Assembly (NCBI GenBank): GCA_948144175.1
Contig: CANXME010001999.1
Location: 248,001-312,000, forward strand
Reading direction: 5' to 3'
DNA length: 64,000 bases
Origin: Closterium sp. NIES-65
Lineage: Eukaryota; Streptophyta; Zygnematophyceae; Desmidiales; Closteriaceae
The notes beneath the pieces were generated by a model that saw only the letters and a program-made list of their open reading frames with translations, did not search any database and had not been told where the DNA came from. The position numbers were made by a program, and so were the translations under genes. Shown piece by piece: positions 46,802 to 55,893 of this stretch. The first letter of the stretch is position 1; the number at the start of each line of letters is the position of its first letter.

Positions 46802-47023
46802 TGACTTTACTTGTACTGTGATTTATATATATACCTGCTCTTGCTTGTCTAGTTTTATATATATATATAAATGTCTGTACTCCTGCATGTGAACTGGCCT
46901 CTGGCCCTGCTCTTGTGCTCGGACTGTGTGGTGACTTTGTGATCCACCCCGAGCTTGCTCTGCTTTGCTTTGCTTGACTGGTCTTGTGACCCCTTGTTCT
47001 CCCCCACTTTGCCTATGGGGGTG

Positions 47024-47161
47024 TGTTCGAACATATCTATAGCTTATACTATTGTGTAGGCTGTAGTGGGGTATCCCATAGGGGGTACAACCCAGTTAGG
47101 GTTTCATATTTGTACTGACTTCTTTCATAGTCCACACCATTCCTGTTCTACAATTCTCACA
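47024..47161 (+). repeat. 3' LTR of element H (138 bp)
   Basis: It starts TGTTCGAACATATC, ends TTCTCACA, and contains TAGGCTGTAGTGGGGTA and GGGGGTACAA. The purine tract hairpin precedes it and the TACGC duplication follows it. Confidence 0.94.
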
Positions 47162-48640
47162 TACGCAGACAACAGGGAAGAGCAACGACCACGGCGCCTC
47201 TACTGCAAGATCTGCAGAAATTTCGGGCACCTGGCGGATCGATGTAAGCATCGATCTCGCCCTCGCCAGACCAATCCGAGCACTTGGTCCGGCCGACAAG
47301 ACGCAAGAAACGACACGCGTCCCGCCCAGGGGTCTCAACCCCCACCGCGCAACCTGAATCCAACAACTCAGCAGCAGGAGCAGCCACCACAAGCTGCCCC
47401 CGTCCGCAATGTCATGGGGAGCATGACCATGACGAGCGGCTCTCGTCGCCCGCGTGCACGCTCACTCTCACCTGAGCCGGCGCCCGACCCAATCGAGGCA
47501 TCTCCGAACAACAATCCATTCAACACGCATCACGACTACAACGATGACGACAACCAGGACTGGAATCTACCAGTCCAGCTGCTTGAGAGCCCTCCGCACG
47601 TACCTGACATGCGGCCGGCACCAATCGACTGGATCGCGCGCGAACGGTTTTTGAAGGTGGACACTCCACACATCGTCACTCCGCGGCTGGCTCTGCTCGC
47701 GCGAAACGACAACAGGCGCTACAACAACTGGTACCTGGACAGCTGCTGTGGGCAGCACATGGTGGGCTCCGAGCGTTACATATCCAACGCCGTCCCCACT
47801 CCCGTCGTCACTTACGTCACAGTGGCGAACAACACACGGCTGCGCGCAAGCGCGCAATGTATCGTGGTGCTCAAGGCACGAGGGAGCCGAACGCACATCA
47901 CACTTAACGACGTGTTGATTGTGCAGAACCTGCGCTTTAATTTACTCTCGGCGGCGCAACTCCTGGATTGCGGAGTCATCCTCAGCACCAACCCCGAGAC
48001 GCGCGACATCCTGCTCCACTTCACGATGCCGAACAAGAAGTGCAAGCAGATCGGACGGGCGCGCGCCGAGAACGGCGTATACGTTCTCGACTTCGACATT
48101 CCCTACTGCAACGGCGATTCGCAGGAATTGATTGACCTCGTCCCCCTGCGCTTCGAACACATTCATCGCCGCGATTGGAAGCACCCTGATGGACGCCCCT
48201 GGGTGCCACACTACTCACACCCCTGCGAGCTCGCGCTGCACGACCCTGATCCCGACGGCGTCTGCAGGAACTGCCACACACCAACGTCTTTGACGAGCGC
48301 AATCGCCAGCCGCGGCCTTGCCGCCATTCGCGAAACAGAGCGAGACGCACCGCCTGAAGAGGGTCTCTCCCAACTGGAGTTGGAAACAGCTACACGGGTC
48401 GTATTCGGCACACCAGAACTCCCTCTTCCCGGACCCGCATCCCAGCATCTCCAAGGAATTCTCCGCGGTGTTAGTGTCGGCACCTTCGACGCGCATGGGA
48501 ATCCCCGGCCCTGCACCGAACGAAAGGCGGCAGAGATCTACTCTCACCGGCGCGATTCCAAGAAACGGCTCTCGCCCACGGAAGAAGAGGCATTGGCGCA
48601 ACAAGAAGCCGAAGAGCCTCGCCGAGGTACGCGGAACGCT
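47162..48640 (+). pseudogene. Gag end and protease part of element F
   Basis: After H the gag of F resumes with a CCHC knuckle, CKICRNFGHLADRC, near 47200 and a Pro/Gln-rich tail. The protease box is WYLDSCCGQHMVGSERY near 47730, within YNNWYLDSCCGQHM, and the normal copia protease context (VANNTRLRA, LNDVLIVQNLRFNLLS) follows. Confidence 0.87.
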
Positions 48641-48671
48641 CGCCTGGGAGCAGGACGAGGAAAGCGCCTCC

Positions 48672-48830
48672 AATGAAGGGGGGTGGGGGAGCGCCGGCGG
48701 ATGGGGAACGAGCGACACTAGTGGCTGGGGCGTCGCAACCGGCGGATGGGGCGCAGCAACAGGCGCATACATCGGCGGATGGGGCGCCGCACAAGGCGGC
48801 GAGACGAGCGGCTGGGGAGCTTTCCGCGAG
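48672..48830 (+). other. GW/WG-rich segment of element F
   Basis: In the frame that leads into the pre-integrase part there are six GWG motifs in about 53 residues, among them EGGWGSAGGWGT, SGWGVATGGWGA, IGGWGAAQGG and SGWGAF. A further IDWGSEP lies near 48975. The background is rich in Gly, Ala, Ser, Thr and Glu. Such sparse-Trp, Gly-flanked repeats are the hallmark of Argonaute-binding GW/WG platforms in known proteins. That role here is inference. Confidence 0.6.
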
Positions 48831-49229
48831 GATCAAAGGGGGGAAGAGGAAGAAGAACCTGCGCATGCCGAGGTCGGACCTCCTGTTGTTCCTCTCGGAC
48901 GACCTCCGTGCCGCCCTGCGTTAGGACCACCGCCGCCTGACATCCCTTCAGGTAGTGACCCCTGGGACACCATTGACTGGGGAAGTGAACCACTCACCCC
49001 GCGACGCACTGTCTATGGACCTGCCCCTGAACCACGCGAACCGGCGTTCATACTTGGCACGATCCCCGGAACCAACATCCCCTACTCCATCATCCGCGAC
49101 AGAGAATTTCTCGCCCTCATGCTAACAACGGCAAACGAGGAAGAAGAAGAGAATGAGGGAACAGCGCCTTCACCTGCACCGGCACCTGACGAAGACCCCG
49201 CAGCCGCACTGGAGCGCTACATGCGCACA

Positions 49230-50130
49230 TCTGGATTCCGCGCCGACGACGCCATCTGGCATCAGCGCCTAGGTCACCCTTCGCGCGTGACCCTGAAGAA
49301 TTGCATCGAAGCCGGCGTCTTTGCACCTGGCGCGCTGTTGCGCCCTGACGACTCCGAAGTGAGAGGATGGACTCACCCGCGCAGCTGCACTGTCTGCCCC
49401 GAAGCTGCGCTGAGTCACCAGCCCTTCCCCCTACTCGAGCCAGGAACCAATCGCTACGCCAAGCTTGAGAAGGTTTACAGTGACTTTCACAACGTAGGAC
49501 ACTGCGGCATCAACGACGAACTCTACACACTCACCTTCGTCGACGCCGGAACGCGCCACGTGTGGGTCGTTAACGTGGAAGCGCGTAGCAGAGCCTACGA
49601 ATCATTCCGTCTGTGGCTGGCGCACGCGCAGCGGCAATCTTGGGAGAAATTAAAGATTTAGCAGTCCGATGGTGCGGCGGAGTTCAGGAGCAAGGAACTG
49701 CAGGATTACCTCACGCAAAAGGGGATCGAGCATCACATCTCCCTCCCCTACGCGCACCAGCAGCAGGGCATAGCGGAGCGCACGAATCGCACCCTCATGA
49801 CGAAGGTACGGGCGCTAATGCGGCAGGCAAAGCTCCCGCCGATCTACGGGACCTACGCGATGCACCACGCCGTGCGGGTGCACAACCTGCTGTCAACCAC
49901 CGCAATCACCAGCAACTCCTCGCCGCACGTGATGTGGACGGGAAGAAAGGGGGACACCTCCATGCTCCGCGTCTGGGGCTGCATGGTTCAATACCGACCG
50001 CCAACATCAACCATCGGGAAGTTCAAAAGCCGCGCGCACTGGGGAATCCATCTCGGTATCAGCCACGAACACAGGGCGTGGATCATCCTGGATCTCCTAA
50101 GCCAAAAAAATCAAGAATGCGCGCGATGTC
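49230..50130 (+). pseudogene. Integrase part of element F
   Basis: The pre-integrase motif is IWHQRLGHPSRVTLKNCIEA. The zinc-binding CTVCPEAALSHQPF, the integrase block YSDFHNVGHCGINDELYTLTFVDA in part, and the QQQGIAERTNRTL motif follow. It is copia order and second-family sequence. Confidence 0.85.
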
Positions 50131-50569
50131 ATCTTCTACGAGCGACTGTTTCTGCAACAATTTCGTGACGACGAGCAGACGAATGCAAACCGCGTCTACG
50201 CCAATGAGGGCCACACCTACGCCTCACCTGAGGACGAAGCAGCAGCAGCAATTCTGGAGCAAGATCCCAGAGGCGAGTTCACAAGGGGCGATCGCCGCGA
50301 CGACGACGACGACGACGATTATTCAGGTGAAGGAGGAACAGACGCAACAGGAGGAGGCGCAGCAGGAGGAAGCAGAAGCGGCGCAGACACAGCACCGCCA
50401 GCACCGCCTGAACCAGAAAGCGATGATGACGACGTGCAGGAAGTCGTCACTCAACATCACCATGACAGCACTGTCACCGGTCTCCAGCTACTTGGACTAC
50501 ACGCTGCCATCTCCACTGCTCCGCGCATCATCGAACCAAAGAACCCACGACAAGCTCTCACAGGCACAC

Positions 50570-52107
50570 ACAGCAAGGAGTGGCGCGAAGCAATGGATGC
50601 GGAAATCCGAGCACTCGAGTTGCGCGACACCTGGGTGCTCGTCGACCGTGCAGCAGTAAAGGGGAGAAGGATTCTCTCCGGCAAATGGGTCTTCCGAGTG
50701 AAGACAGGAGCCGACGGAAGGATTGAGCGATTCAAGGCACGCTGGGTGGTGCGCGGCTACGATCAAAGGCACGAGATTGATTTTGACTAGACATTCGCAC
50801 CGGTCAGCCGTCACACGTCCGTCAGAATTCTCCTCGCCAACGCAGCCGCACGACACCTACCACTCCGGCAGATCGATGCGAAGAATGCGTTCCTGTACGC
50901 ATTAGTGGACGCCGTGATCTACGTGGAACAGCCACACACTTACGGCAACGGAGACCCACGCGTCTGTCAGCTACGCAAGTCCCTCTATGGGATCAAACAG
51001 GCACCGAGACTCTGGCAGCAGTACCTGCACAACATACTGCTTGAAATCGGGTTCAAGCAGTTGCCTCACGATCCTGGAATGTATAGCCGCGATTTCCGCG
51101 GCGAATACATCCTCCTCACGGTCTACGTCGACGACCTTCTCTATACAGGCTCAAGCAACGAACTGCTCGAGCAATTTGAGAGAAGCCTCGCAGGGCGCGT
51201 CGACATCACCTGCAATCATGACGTGAAGCAGTTTCTCGGACTCAACATCACCTACTCGCCGGAAGCCATTCATCTCTCAGCAGCGAAGTATGCGGAGGAG
51301 CTTAGCAAGCGCTTCAACATTGCGCCTGCACCACTCTCCACCCCTTACCGCACTCCAGGACCCAACCACAAGCCTGACAACAAAGCCCTGTCCCCTGCTG
51401 GGCTTCACACTTACCAGCAGCAGTTGGGATGCCTGCTTTTCGCATCTGTTACCTGCAGGCCCGACCTCTCCTACATTGCGAGCCAGTTGGCTCAGTACTC
51501 ACGCAAACCAACGGCTGAGAATCTCTCAGATCTTCAGCGAGCCCTTCAATTCTTCATCTCCACACCCAATGTCGGGCTCAGTTATTCCACCATCCCAACC
51601 ACATCCTTCAGCCTCGTCGGCTACGTGGATGCCGATCACGCCGCTGACCCTAACAATCGACGGTCCAGGACAGGGTTCCTCTTCCGCCTCGAGCCCAGTG
51701 GCCCCATCTCCCGGAACTCTCAGAAGCAGGAGTTGGTTGCCCTGTCATCGGCGGAAGCTGAATTTATCGCAGCAACAGCAGCTGTTCGCGAAGGTCTCTA
51801 CCTTCAGGAACTGCTGCAGGAAGCCAAAATTCCGGCCTCAACGAACTTTCGCCTGCACTGCGACAATCAGAGCGCGATCAGGATCGCGAACAAACCTGGT
51901 TTCGTCAACCGCACCAAGCACATCGCACTGCGGTACTTCTTCGTCAAGGACGAAGTTGACGAAGGCAAAGTTGACCTGACATACTGCCCAACGGGTGACA
52001 TGGCAGCAGACTTCCTCACGAAGAGACTGCCGCGTCAGCAGTACCAGCACTGCTCCGAACTCAGCGGGGTAGTCAAGCGGATCAATGCTCGCTACGGCCA
52101 GGAGTGA
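50570..52107 (+). pseudogene. RT and RNase H part of element F
   Basis: RT motifs are MDAEIRALELRDTWVLVDRA, KARWVVRGYDQRHEIDFD and TVYVDDLLYTGSSNELLEQF near 51120. RNase H motifs are GYVDADHAADPNNRRSRTGF, LSSAEAEFIAATAAVREGLY and LHCDNQSAIRIANKPGFVNR. The tail is YCPTGDMAADFLTKRLPR. The stretch from 50905 to the end is long and open. Confidence 0.88.
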
Positions 52108-52113
52108 AGGGGG

Positions 52114-52556
52114 TGTTACGAATAGTAGTTAATGAAAAACATTGTTGCGCACTCCTCACCGTAGTAAGGCCGAAGCACGCACTATCGAGAGTGAAGACGA
52201 AAAGCCAGAAGAAAGGCGAAGGGACAGACGGTTACGAGGAGCATCTGGACAGTCGGGCAGACAGCATCAGGCAGCAGCAGTGGCGAGGATTCTGCCCGAA
52301 CAGTTACGTAACCACTCGGAGTCGCACAGTTGGATTTCGCTGCAATAAGGGAATGTACCCCTTAGAGTACATGGCTAGTTAGGTCGTTTCGAATTCCCCT
52401 GTACTCGTATTTATATTCCTTGTACTGCACGTGTTTATTATCTCAAGCATTTACATTCACTCTACTATTGAGGTCAAGGGCCCACCACCACTAGACTAGA
52501 ATTGTGCGAACTTTCCTGAGTAGATCCTAGGCCACGATCAACTTTTGATCGTAACA
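52114..52556 (+). repeat. 3' LTR of element F (443 bp)
   Basis: It runs TGTTACGAATAG to TCGTAACA, with the purine tract AAGGGGG directly upstream. Its last 261 bp match 27547-27807. Confidence 0.92.
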
Positions 52557-52970
52557 AATACTAAAAAAAACACTTGCACCACCATGATGCAACTGCTTCT
52601 GTTCGACATGATGCAGCACAGCAGGCGCCAGCACCATTGCCACATTGCAGAACTAGCAGCATTTAGCGTCGACATGGCTGTTGGAATCTGCCCCAGCTGT
52701 TCCGCTGCTATGACTCCATGTTTGCACACCAGGCGACACACCACGCCAAGCACCACTCCACCATGGCACACACCAGACCAGACAACACCATCACGCCATC
52801 AGACCACACCGCACCACACCGCAATGACACACATCAAAGCAGACAACATCACCACGCCATCAGACCACACCACACCACACCACACCACACCACGGCACAC
52901 ACTAGACCACCACACTACCACGTCAGGCACCACATCTCACCACACCATACCACACCACACCACACCACAC
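52557..52970. repeat. CAC-rich simple sequence
   Basis: After a short unique stretch (52557-52720) the sequence turns into ACCACACC and CACCACGCCATCAGACC repeats. The His/Thr-rich open frames that cover it are a consequence of the repeat and are not called genes. Confidence 0.7.
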
Positions 52971-53115
52971 CACGCCATGCACCACATCACACCACCACCA
53001 CCACGCCATGCACCTTATCACACCACCACCACCACGCCATGCACCACATCACACCACCACCACCACGCCATGCACCACATCACACCATCACCACCACGCC
53101 ATGCACCACACGTCA
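52971..53115. repeat. 31-bp tandem repeat, about 4.6 units
   Basis: Unit starts are at 52971, 53002, 53033, 53064 and 53095, each beginning CACGCCATGCACC. The units are nearly identical. The last is partial. Confidence 0.85.
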
Positions 53116-53139
53116 CCACGCCGCCGCTAACATCACAGC

Positions 53140-53219
53140 CTAGTCAGTCATTGGCACATCCACTGCAGGCTGCTCCGATCCAGATCCAGAATTGAACGCT
53201 TTCCACGCCTCCGATGCTG
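53140..53219 (-). repeat. Duplicate of the 3' end of the host gene
   Basis: These 80 bp repeat 53248-53327 with about four mismatches, offset by 108 bp. Read on the minus strand they again encode a C-terminus ending GSGSEQPAVDVPMTD and a stop. The copy lies just downstream of the gene's own stop codon. Confidence 0.85.
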
Positions 53220-53242
53220 ATTTTTGAGGCGCCTCAAAAATC
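53219..53242. repeat. Perfect 24-bp palindrome after the host stop codon
   Basis: The arm GATTTTTGAGGC is followed at once by its exact reverse complement. It sits five bases beyond the stop of the host gene and between the two copies of the gene's 3' end. In RNA it could form a 12-bp hairpin, with a practical loop in the GGCGCC centre. Confidence 0.85.
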
Positions 53243-53247
53243 GCATC

Positions 53248-53994
53248 CTAATCAGTCATTGGCACATCCACTGCAGGCTGCTCCGATCCAGATCCAGAGA
53301 TGAACGCTTTCCGCGCCTCCGATGCTGTCTTGGCAACCTCGCCGGCTGTACGAGCCGTAGTGATGATCTTATTCTGCAAATCCTTGTCTGTCCCCACTCT
53401 CACGACCGTGTTTGTGACGGTGCCGAATCCCTGCTTGACACCATTCCCAATCTTCTGTCCGGCGGCGTTGACCTTGTTCCTGGCGTCATTCGCAGCGGCG
53501 TTGACCTTGTTCCGGGCGTTATTCGCAGCGGCGTTGACCTTGTTCCGGGCGTTATTCGAAGCGGCGTTGACCTTGTTCCGGGCGTTATTCGCAGCGGCGT
53601 TGACCTTGTTCCTCACGTTATTCGCGGCGTTGTTGACCTTGTTTTTGACGTCATTCGCGGTGTTCTTGACCTTGTCCCCGAAGTTCTTGAACTTGTTCTT
53701 GATATCATTCCAGAACAGCTCTCTCCGTACATCATCCATGCCATCGTCCATCATAGCCCCCATTTCCTCCTCCTCTCCGCCGCCGCTCGCATAGAACCCG
53801 CCCATGTCCAGGTTCGTTGAATCTGCAGACGAATCAGCCGCCGCCGCCGCTGCGATCAGGACGCGAACGGAACTCGCGTCGATCTCGTCGGCACTGGGAT
53901 GGGCCAGCTTTCGCAGCGAGGACGCCGCGTGGAGTGAAGACAAGCATGCGAAAGTTAGGGCGAGGACGAAAGCGACGCGAAGAAGAGCACCCAT
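53248..53994 (-). CDS. Putative secreted hendecad-repeat protein (LEA-like), host gene
   Basis: This is a 248-residue intronless reading frame, the only convincing host gene here. Residues 1-24 form a signal peptide: MGALLR, a hydrophobic core VAFVLALTFACL, then a HAAS cleavage-type end. Residues 72-88 are acidic (GEEEE, DDGMDD). Residues about 108-184 are built of 11-residue units such as KVNAAANNARN, with six good units from 119 and weaker ones on each side. The tail ends VDVPMTD. An 11-residue period with regularly placed Lys, Val, Ala and Asn suggests a long amphipathic helix, as in group 3 LEA proteins and some lipid-binding proteins. I do not recognise the exact family, and stress, membrane or wall roles are only guesses. 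A TATA-like box lies upstream. Confidence 0.75.
   Translation of the reverse strand: MGALLRVAFVLALTFACLSSLHAASSLRKLAHPSADEIDASSVRVLIAAAAAADSSADSTNLDMGGFYASGGGEEEEMGAMMDDGMDDVRRELFWNDIKNKFKNFGDKVKNTANDVKNKVNNAANNVRNKVNAAANNARNKVNAASNNARNKVNAAANNARNKVNAAANDARNKVNAAGQKIGNGVKQGFGTVTNTVVRVGTDKDLQNKIITTARTAGEVAKTASEARKAFISGSGSEQPAVDVPMTD
53443..53673 (-). repeat. 33-bp tandem repeat coding the hendecads
   Basis: Plus-strand units read like GCGGCGTTGACCTTGTTCC and recur every 33 bp. Central units are nearly identical in DNA, outer ones diverged, which points to recent growth from the middle of the array. Confidence 0.85.
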
Positions 53995-54071
53995 GGCTGC
54001 GTGGAAAGTTCGAAAACCGGGACAGTCGATTACAGCTTGTAATTTTCAGATCTGAATTCTTGAGGATGTGC

Positions 54072-54077
54072 TATATA
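54072..54077 (-). promoter_or_regulatory. TATA-like box of the host gene
   Basis: On the minus strand GAGTATATAGCAC lies about 78 bases upstream of the ATG at 53994, which would leave a 5' untranslated region of around 45 bases. This is based on sequence and spacing only. Confidence 0.45.
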
Positions 54078-55535
54078 CTCGTAGCGGAGTGTAGGCTGAA
54101 TACTGAATATTGACGGTTTAAAGTGACGGTAGCGGAGCTGTTAATCACCCTGAGCCGCCTTGAGGAATGGCGACGTGGGGTAGCGGCGCCAAAAATCTCG
54201 TCGCTCACAATTATTACTCGCACAATATTTCAAGGGCTGAGTGAAGTGAATTCCGGCTGGGCGCGTCGTGTAATAGCCTTGCGTCGATTGCGCCACCCAG
54301 CAGATGAGATGACCACCGCGGGTGGCGGGTCGGCGGTCCATGGGATAGGCCAAAACCTACTCTACGACTACTGATAGTCTCAGCTCGCCGCACATTTCGG
54401 AGAGCTATCTCGCGTCGCCAATAAAGTTTCTAGTACGCGGTTATTCTGTAATACAGAGCTACTATGCGCCAGCAGTAATCGCGCCTTGACGGCAGTAATC
54501 GCGCATGAGATGTTCACTTGAGGGTATTGGGCACCTATGCTTGGGATTCGGCGGTGTTCGCCAGCACCAATGAAGCAAAAAACCATGGGATAATGACGGG
54601 ATCAGGAAGGTGGGTCTCGCCTTCCTGATGCCGTCAGTTAGGGTTCGTTTACCTCCGTCAGCCTGGTCAGCCCGTAAATAAGGTGCCGAGCCTCCCCAAC
54701 GTCCAGACCTACAATAAAAGTGGGTGTCTGGCGAAAGCCCCCATTTGTCCACCAAAACGAACTGCTCGATGGCTTATGGAAGCGGGGACGCAACTTCGTC
54801 CTCAGGCAAAGTTCTATCCCCAAGCCATGCCATCGCCATGCCGCGTTTTTCGAAGCACAGCGATGGCACAGCCGTCGCATTGCCGTTCAGAGGGGAACCT
54901 CTGAATAAGCCTGTTGTTTGACAAAGGCGGGTTCGAATACCCCCCATTTTTCCCCTCCCGAACACACCTTCGTAGTAACCCCCGCGCATGACTTGGTCGA
55001 AATCAGATTGAGTTCGAGGGGTCTCGGGGGTTGTATTTGAGACTAGTTTTTTTTTTTTTTTGCGCTTGCTACCCTGGTTCGTATTGGCCCTCGGTCTGGC
55101 ACTGGTCAGTGGCGCGTAAAATTCGCGCCACTAGATAAGGAAGGTGGGGCTGGGGGTTCCATATGCGGTTGTGAAATATCCTGTTTCGCGGACCGCTTTA
55201 CGCCCAGACCTCTTGGGCGGGTTTCGACCCCGGTTCCGGATGCGGTCACCATGCCATGCCGCCAAAATGCCACAGTTTTCTGAGTTGCTGGCGAACACCG
55301 CCTTTGTGTCGAGGAGAATGCAGAAGCAATGTAACGAAACTGGGGATGTTGGGGGGTAGGCGTGCACTGCACAGGTTGGTGTTCGTGCGTTAGATTGTTG
55401 GTAACCACGCGTCGCACATTCAACAAACCTCTCGCCGCATAATGCGTCGACCACGGAAACCACTTAGTGTTGCCCCAATAATGCGAAGTTGCATCTTCGC
55501 AAAGAGGTTCTCCAATTTCGATGGACATAAGAAAG
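54078..55535. other. Unassigned DNA between the host gene and element J
   Basis: About 1.46 kb with no gene I can support. Open frames are short, overlap on both strands and show no known motif. It contains an inverted repeat at 54600-54628 (arms ATCAGGAAGG and CCTTCCTGAT) and a T run near 55047-55062. Confidence 0.5.
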
Positions 55536-55862
55536 TGTTACGGGTGCAATGAATCGAAGTAGCGAGAATTGCACTAAGGTGTCAAACGAGTACAAAATGT
55601 GAGCGAAGGCATGAGCGAACATTTATACGCGAAACATGTAAAACGGTAACGCGGTGCGTGCGAGCTTGCTAGTGCTACGCTGGAGCGAGGCTCGGGCTAG
55701 TCCCGAAGCGTAGGCCGATACGGCCATGCCAGCAGTGCGAGGTTTGGCAAAACAGTGCGCGCGAAGTCGGCGAAGTTCCGTTAGCAGTAACGGGCGAACA
55801 ATCAGCTGTTGCTGTACGCGATGTAGTCGGCTCCGTAAGGAATGCCGAGAAAATTCCTTACA
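55536..55862 (-). repeat. 3' LTR of element J (327 bp)
   Basis: On the minus strand it runs TGTAAGGAATTTTC to CACCCGTAACA. It matches 60726-61052 throughout. Confidence 0.95.
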
Positions 55863-55890
55863 CTACCCCCCCCCCTTAAGAAGCCCCCTT
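55863..55890 (-). promoter_or_regulatory. Polypurine tract of element J
   Basis: Minus-strand purine run AAGGGGGGGGGG just before the 3' LTR, the expected place and composition for the plus-strand DNA primer. Confidence 0.85.
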
Positions 55891-55893
55891 CCG

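Larger units (their letters stand above)
34461..47161 (+). mobile_element. Copia element H (glycine-rich family) nested in F
   Basis: This plus-strand Ty1/copia element is flanked by TACGC at 34456-34460 and 47162-47166, a target-site duplication in the gag of F. The 5' LTR is split by element I into 34461-34512 and 39806-39891. The 3' LTR is 47024-47161, with about four mismatches in 138. Primer site TGGTATAGAGCGG is at 39892. Then come a repeat-rich leader, gag (40874-42230), protease, integrase, linker, RT and RNase H to 46801, and a 3' untranslated part with AT runs and a purine tract. It is broken but well kept, with a handful of breaks. About 3% LTR difference suggests a fairly young copy. 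Confidence 0.94.
27547..52556 (+). mobile_element. Copia element F (second family), holding G, H and I
   Basis: This plus-strand Ty1/copia element has a partial 5' LTR (27547-27807) and a full 3' LTR (52114-52556), about six mismatches in the shared 261 bp. Primer site TGGTATGAGAGC is at 27808. Element G interrupts the leader. Gag lies at 33535-34460 and resumes at 47162 after H. Protease, a GW-rich spacer, integrase, RT and RNase H then run to 52107, followed by a purine tract AAGGGGG and the 3' LTR. It is broken, with about five breaks besides the insertions. It must be older than G, H and I. Confidence 0.92.

Noticed and set aside
52545-53195. His/Thr-rich open frames on the plus strand
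   Set aside because: They are translations of CAC-rich simple repeats and a 31-bp tandem array. No start context or domain supports a gene.
53224-53820. Plus-strand frame with VDLVPGVIRSG repeats
   Set aside because: It is the antisense of the 33-bp units of the host gene, whose minus frame has a signal peptide, clean start and TATA-like box.
54600-54628. Inverted repeat as a terminator or small RNA gene
   Set aside because: A 10-bp stem alone, without a neighbouring gene or a transcript-like context, is not enough to call a function.
54920-54950. GGTTCGAAT resembling a tRNA T-loop
   Set aside because: The stem around it pairs poorly and no acceptor, D or anticodon arms could be found upstream.
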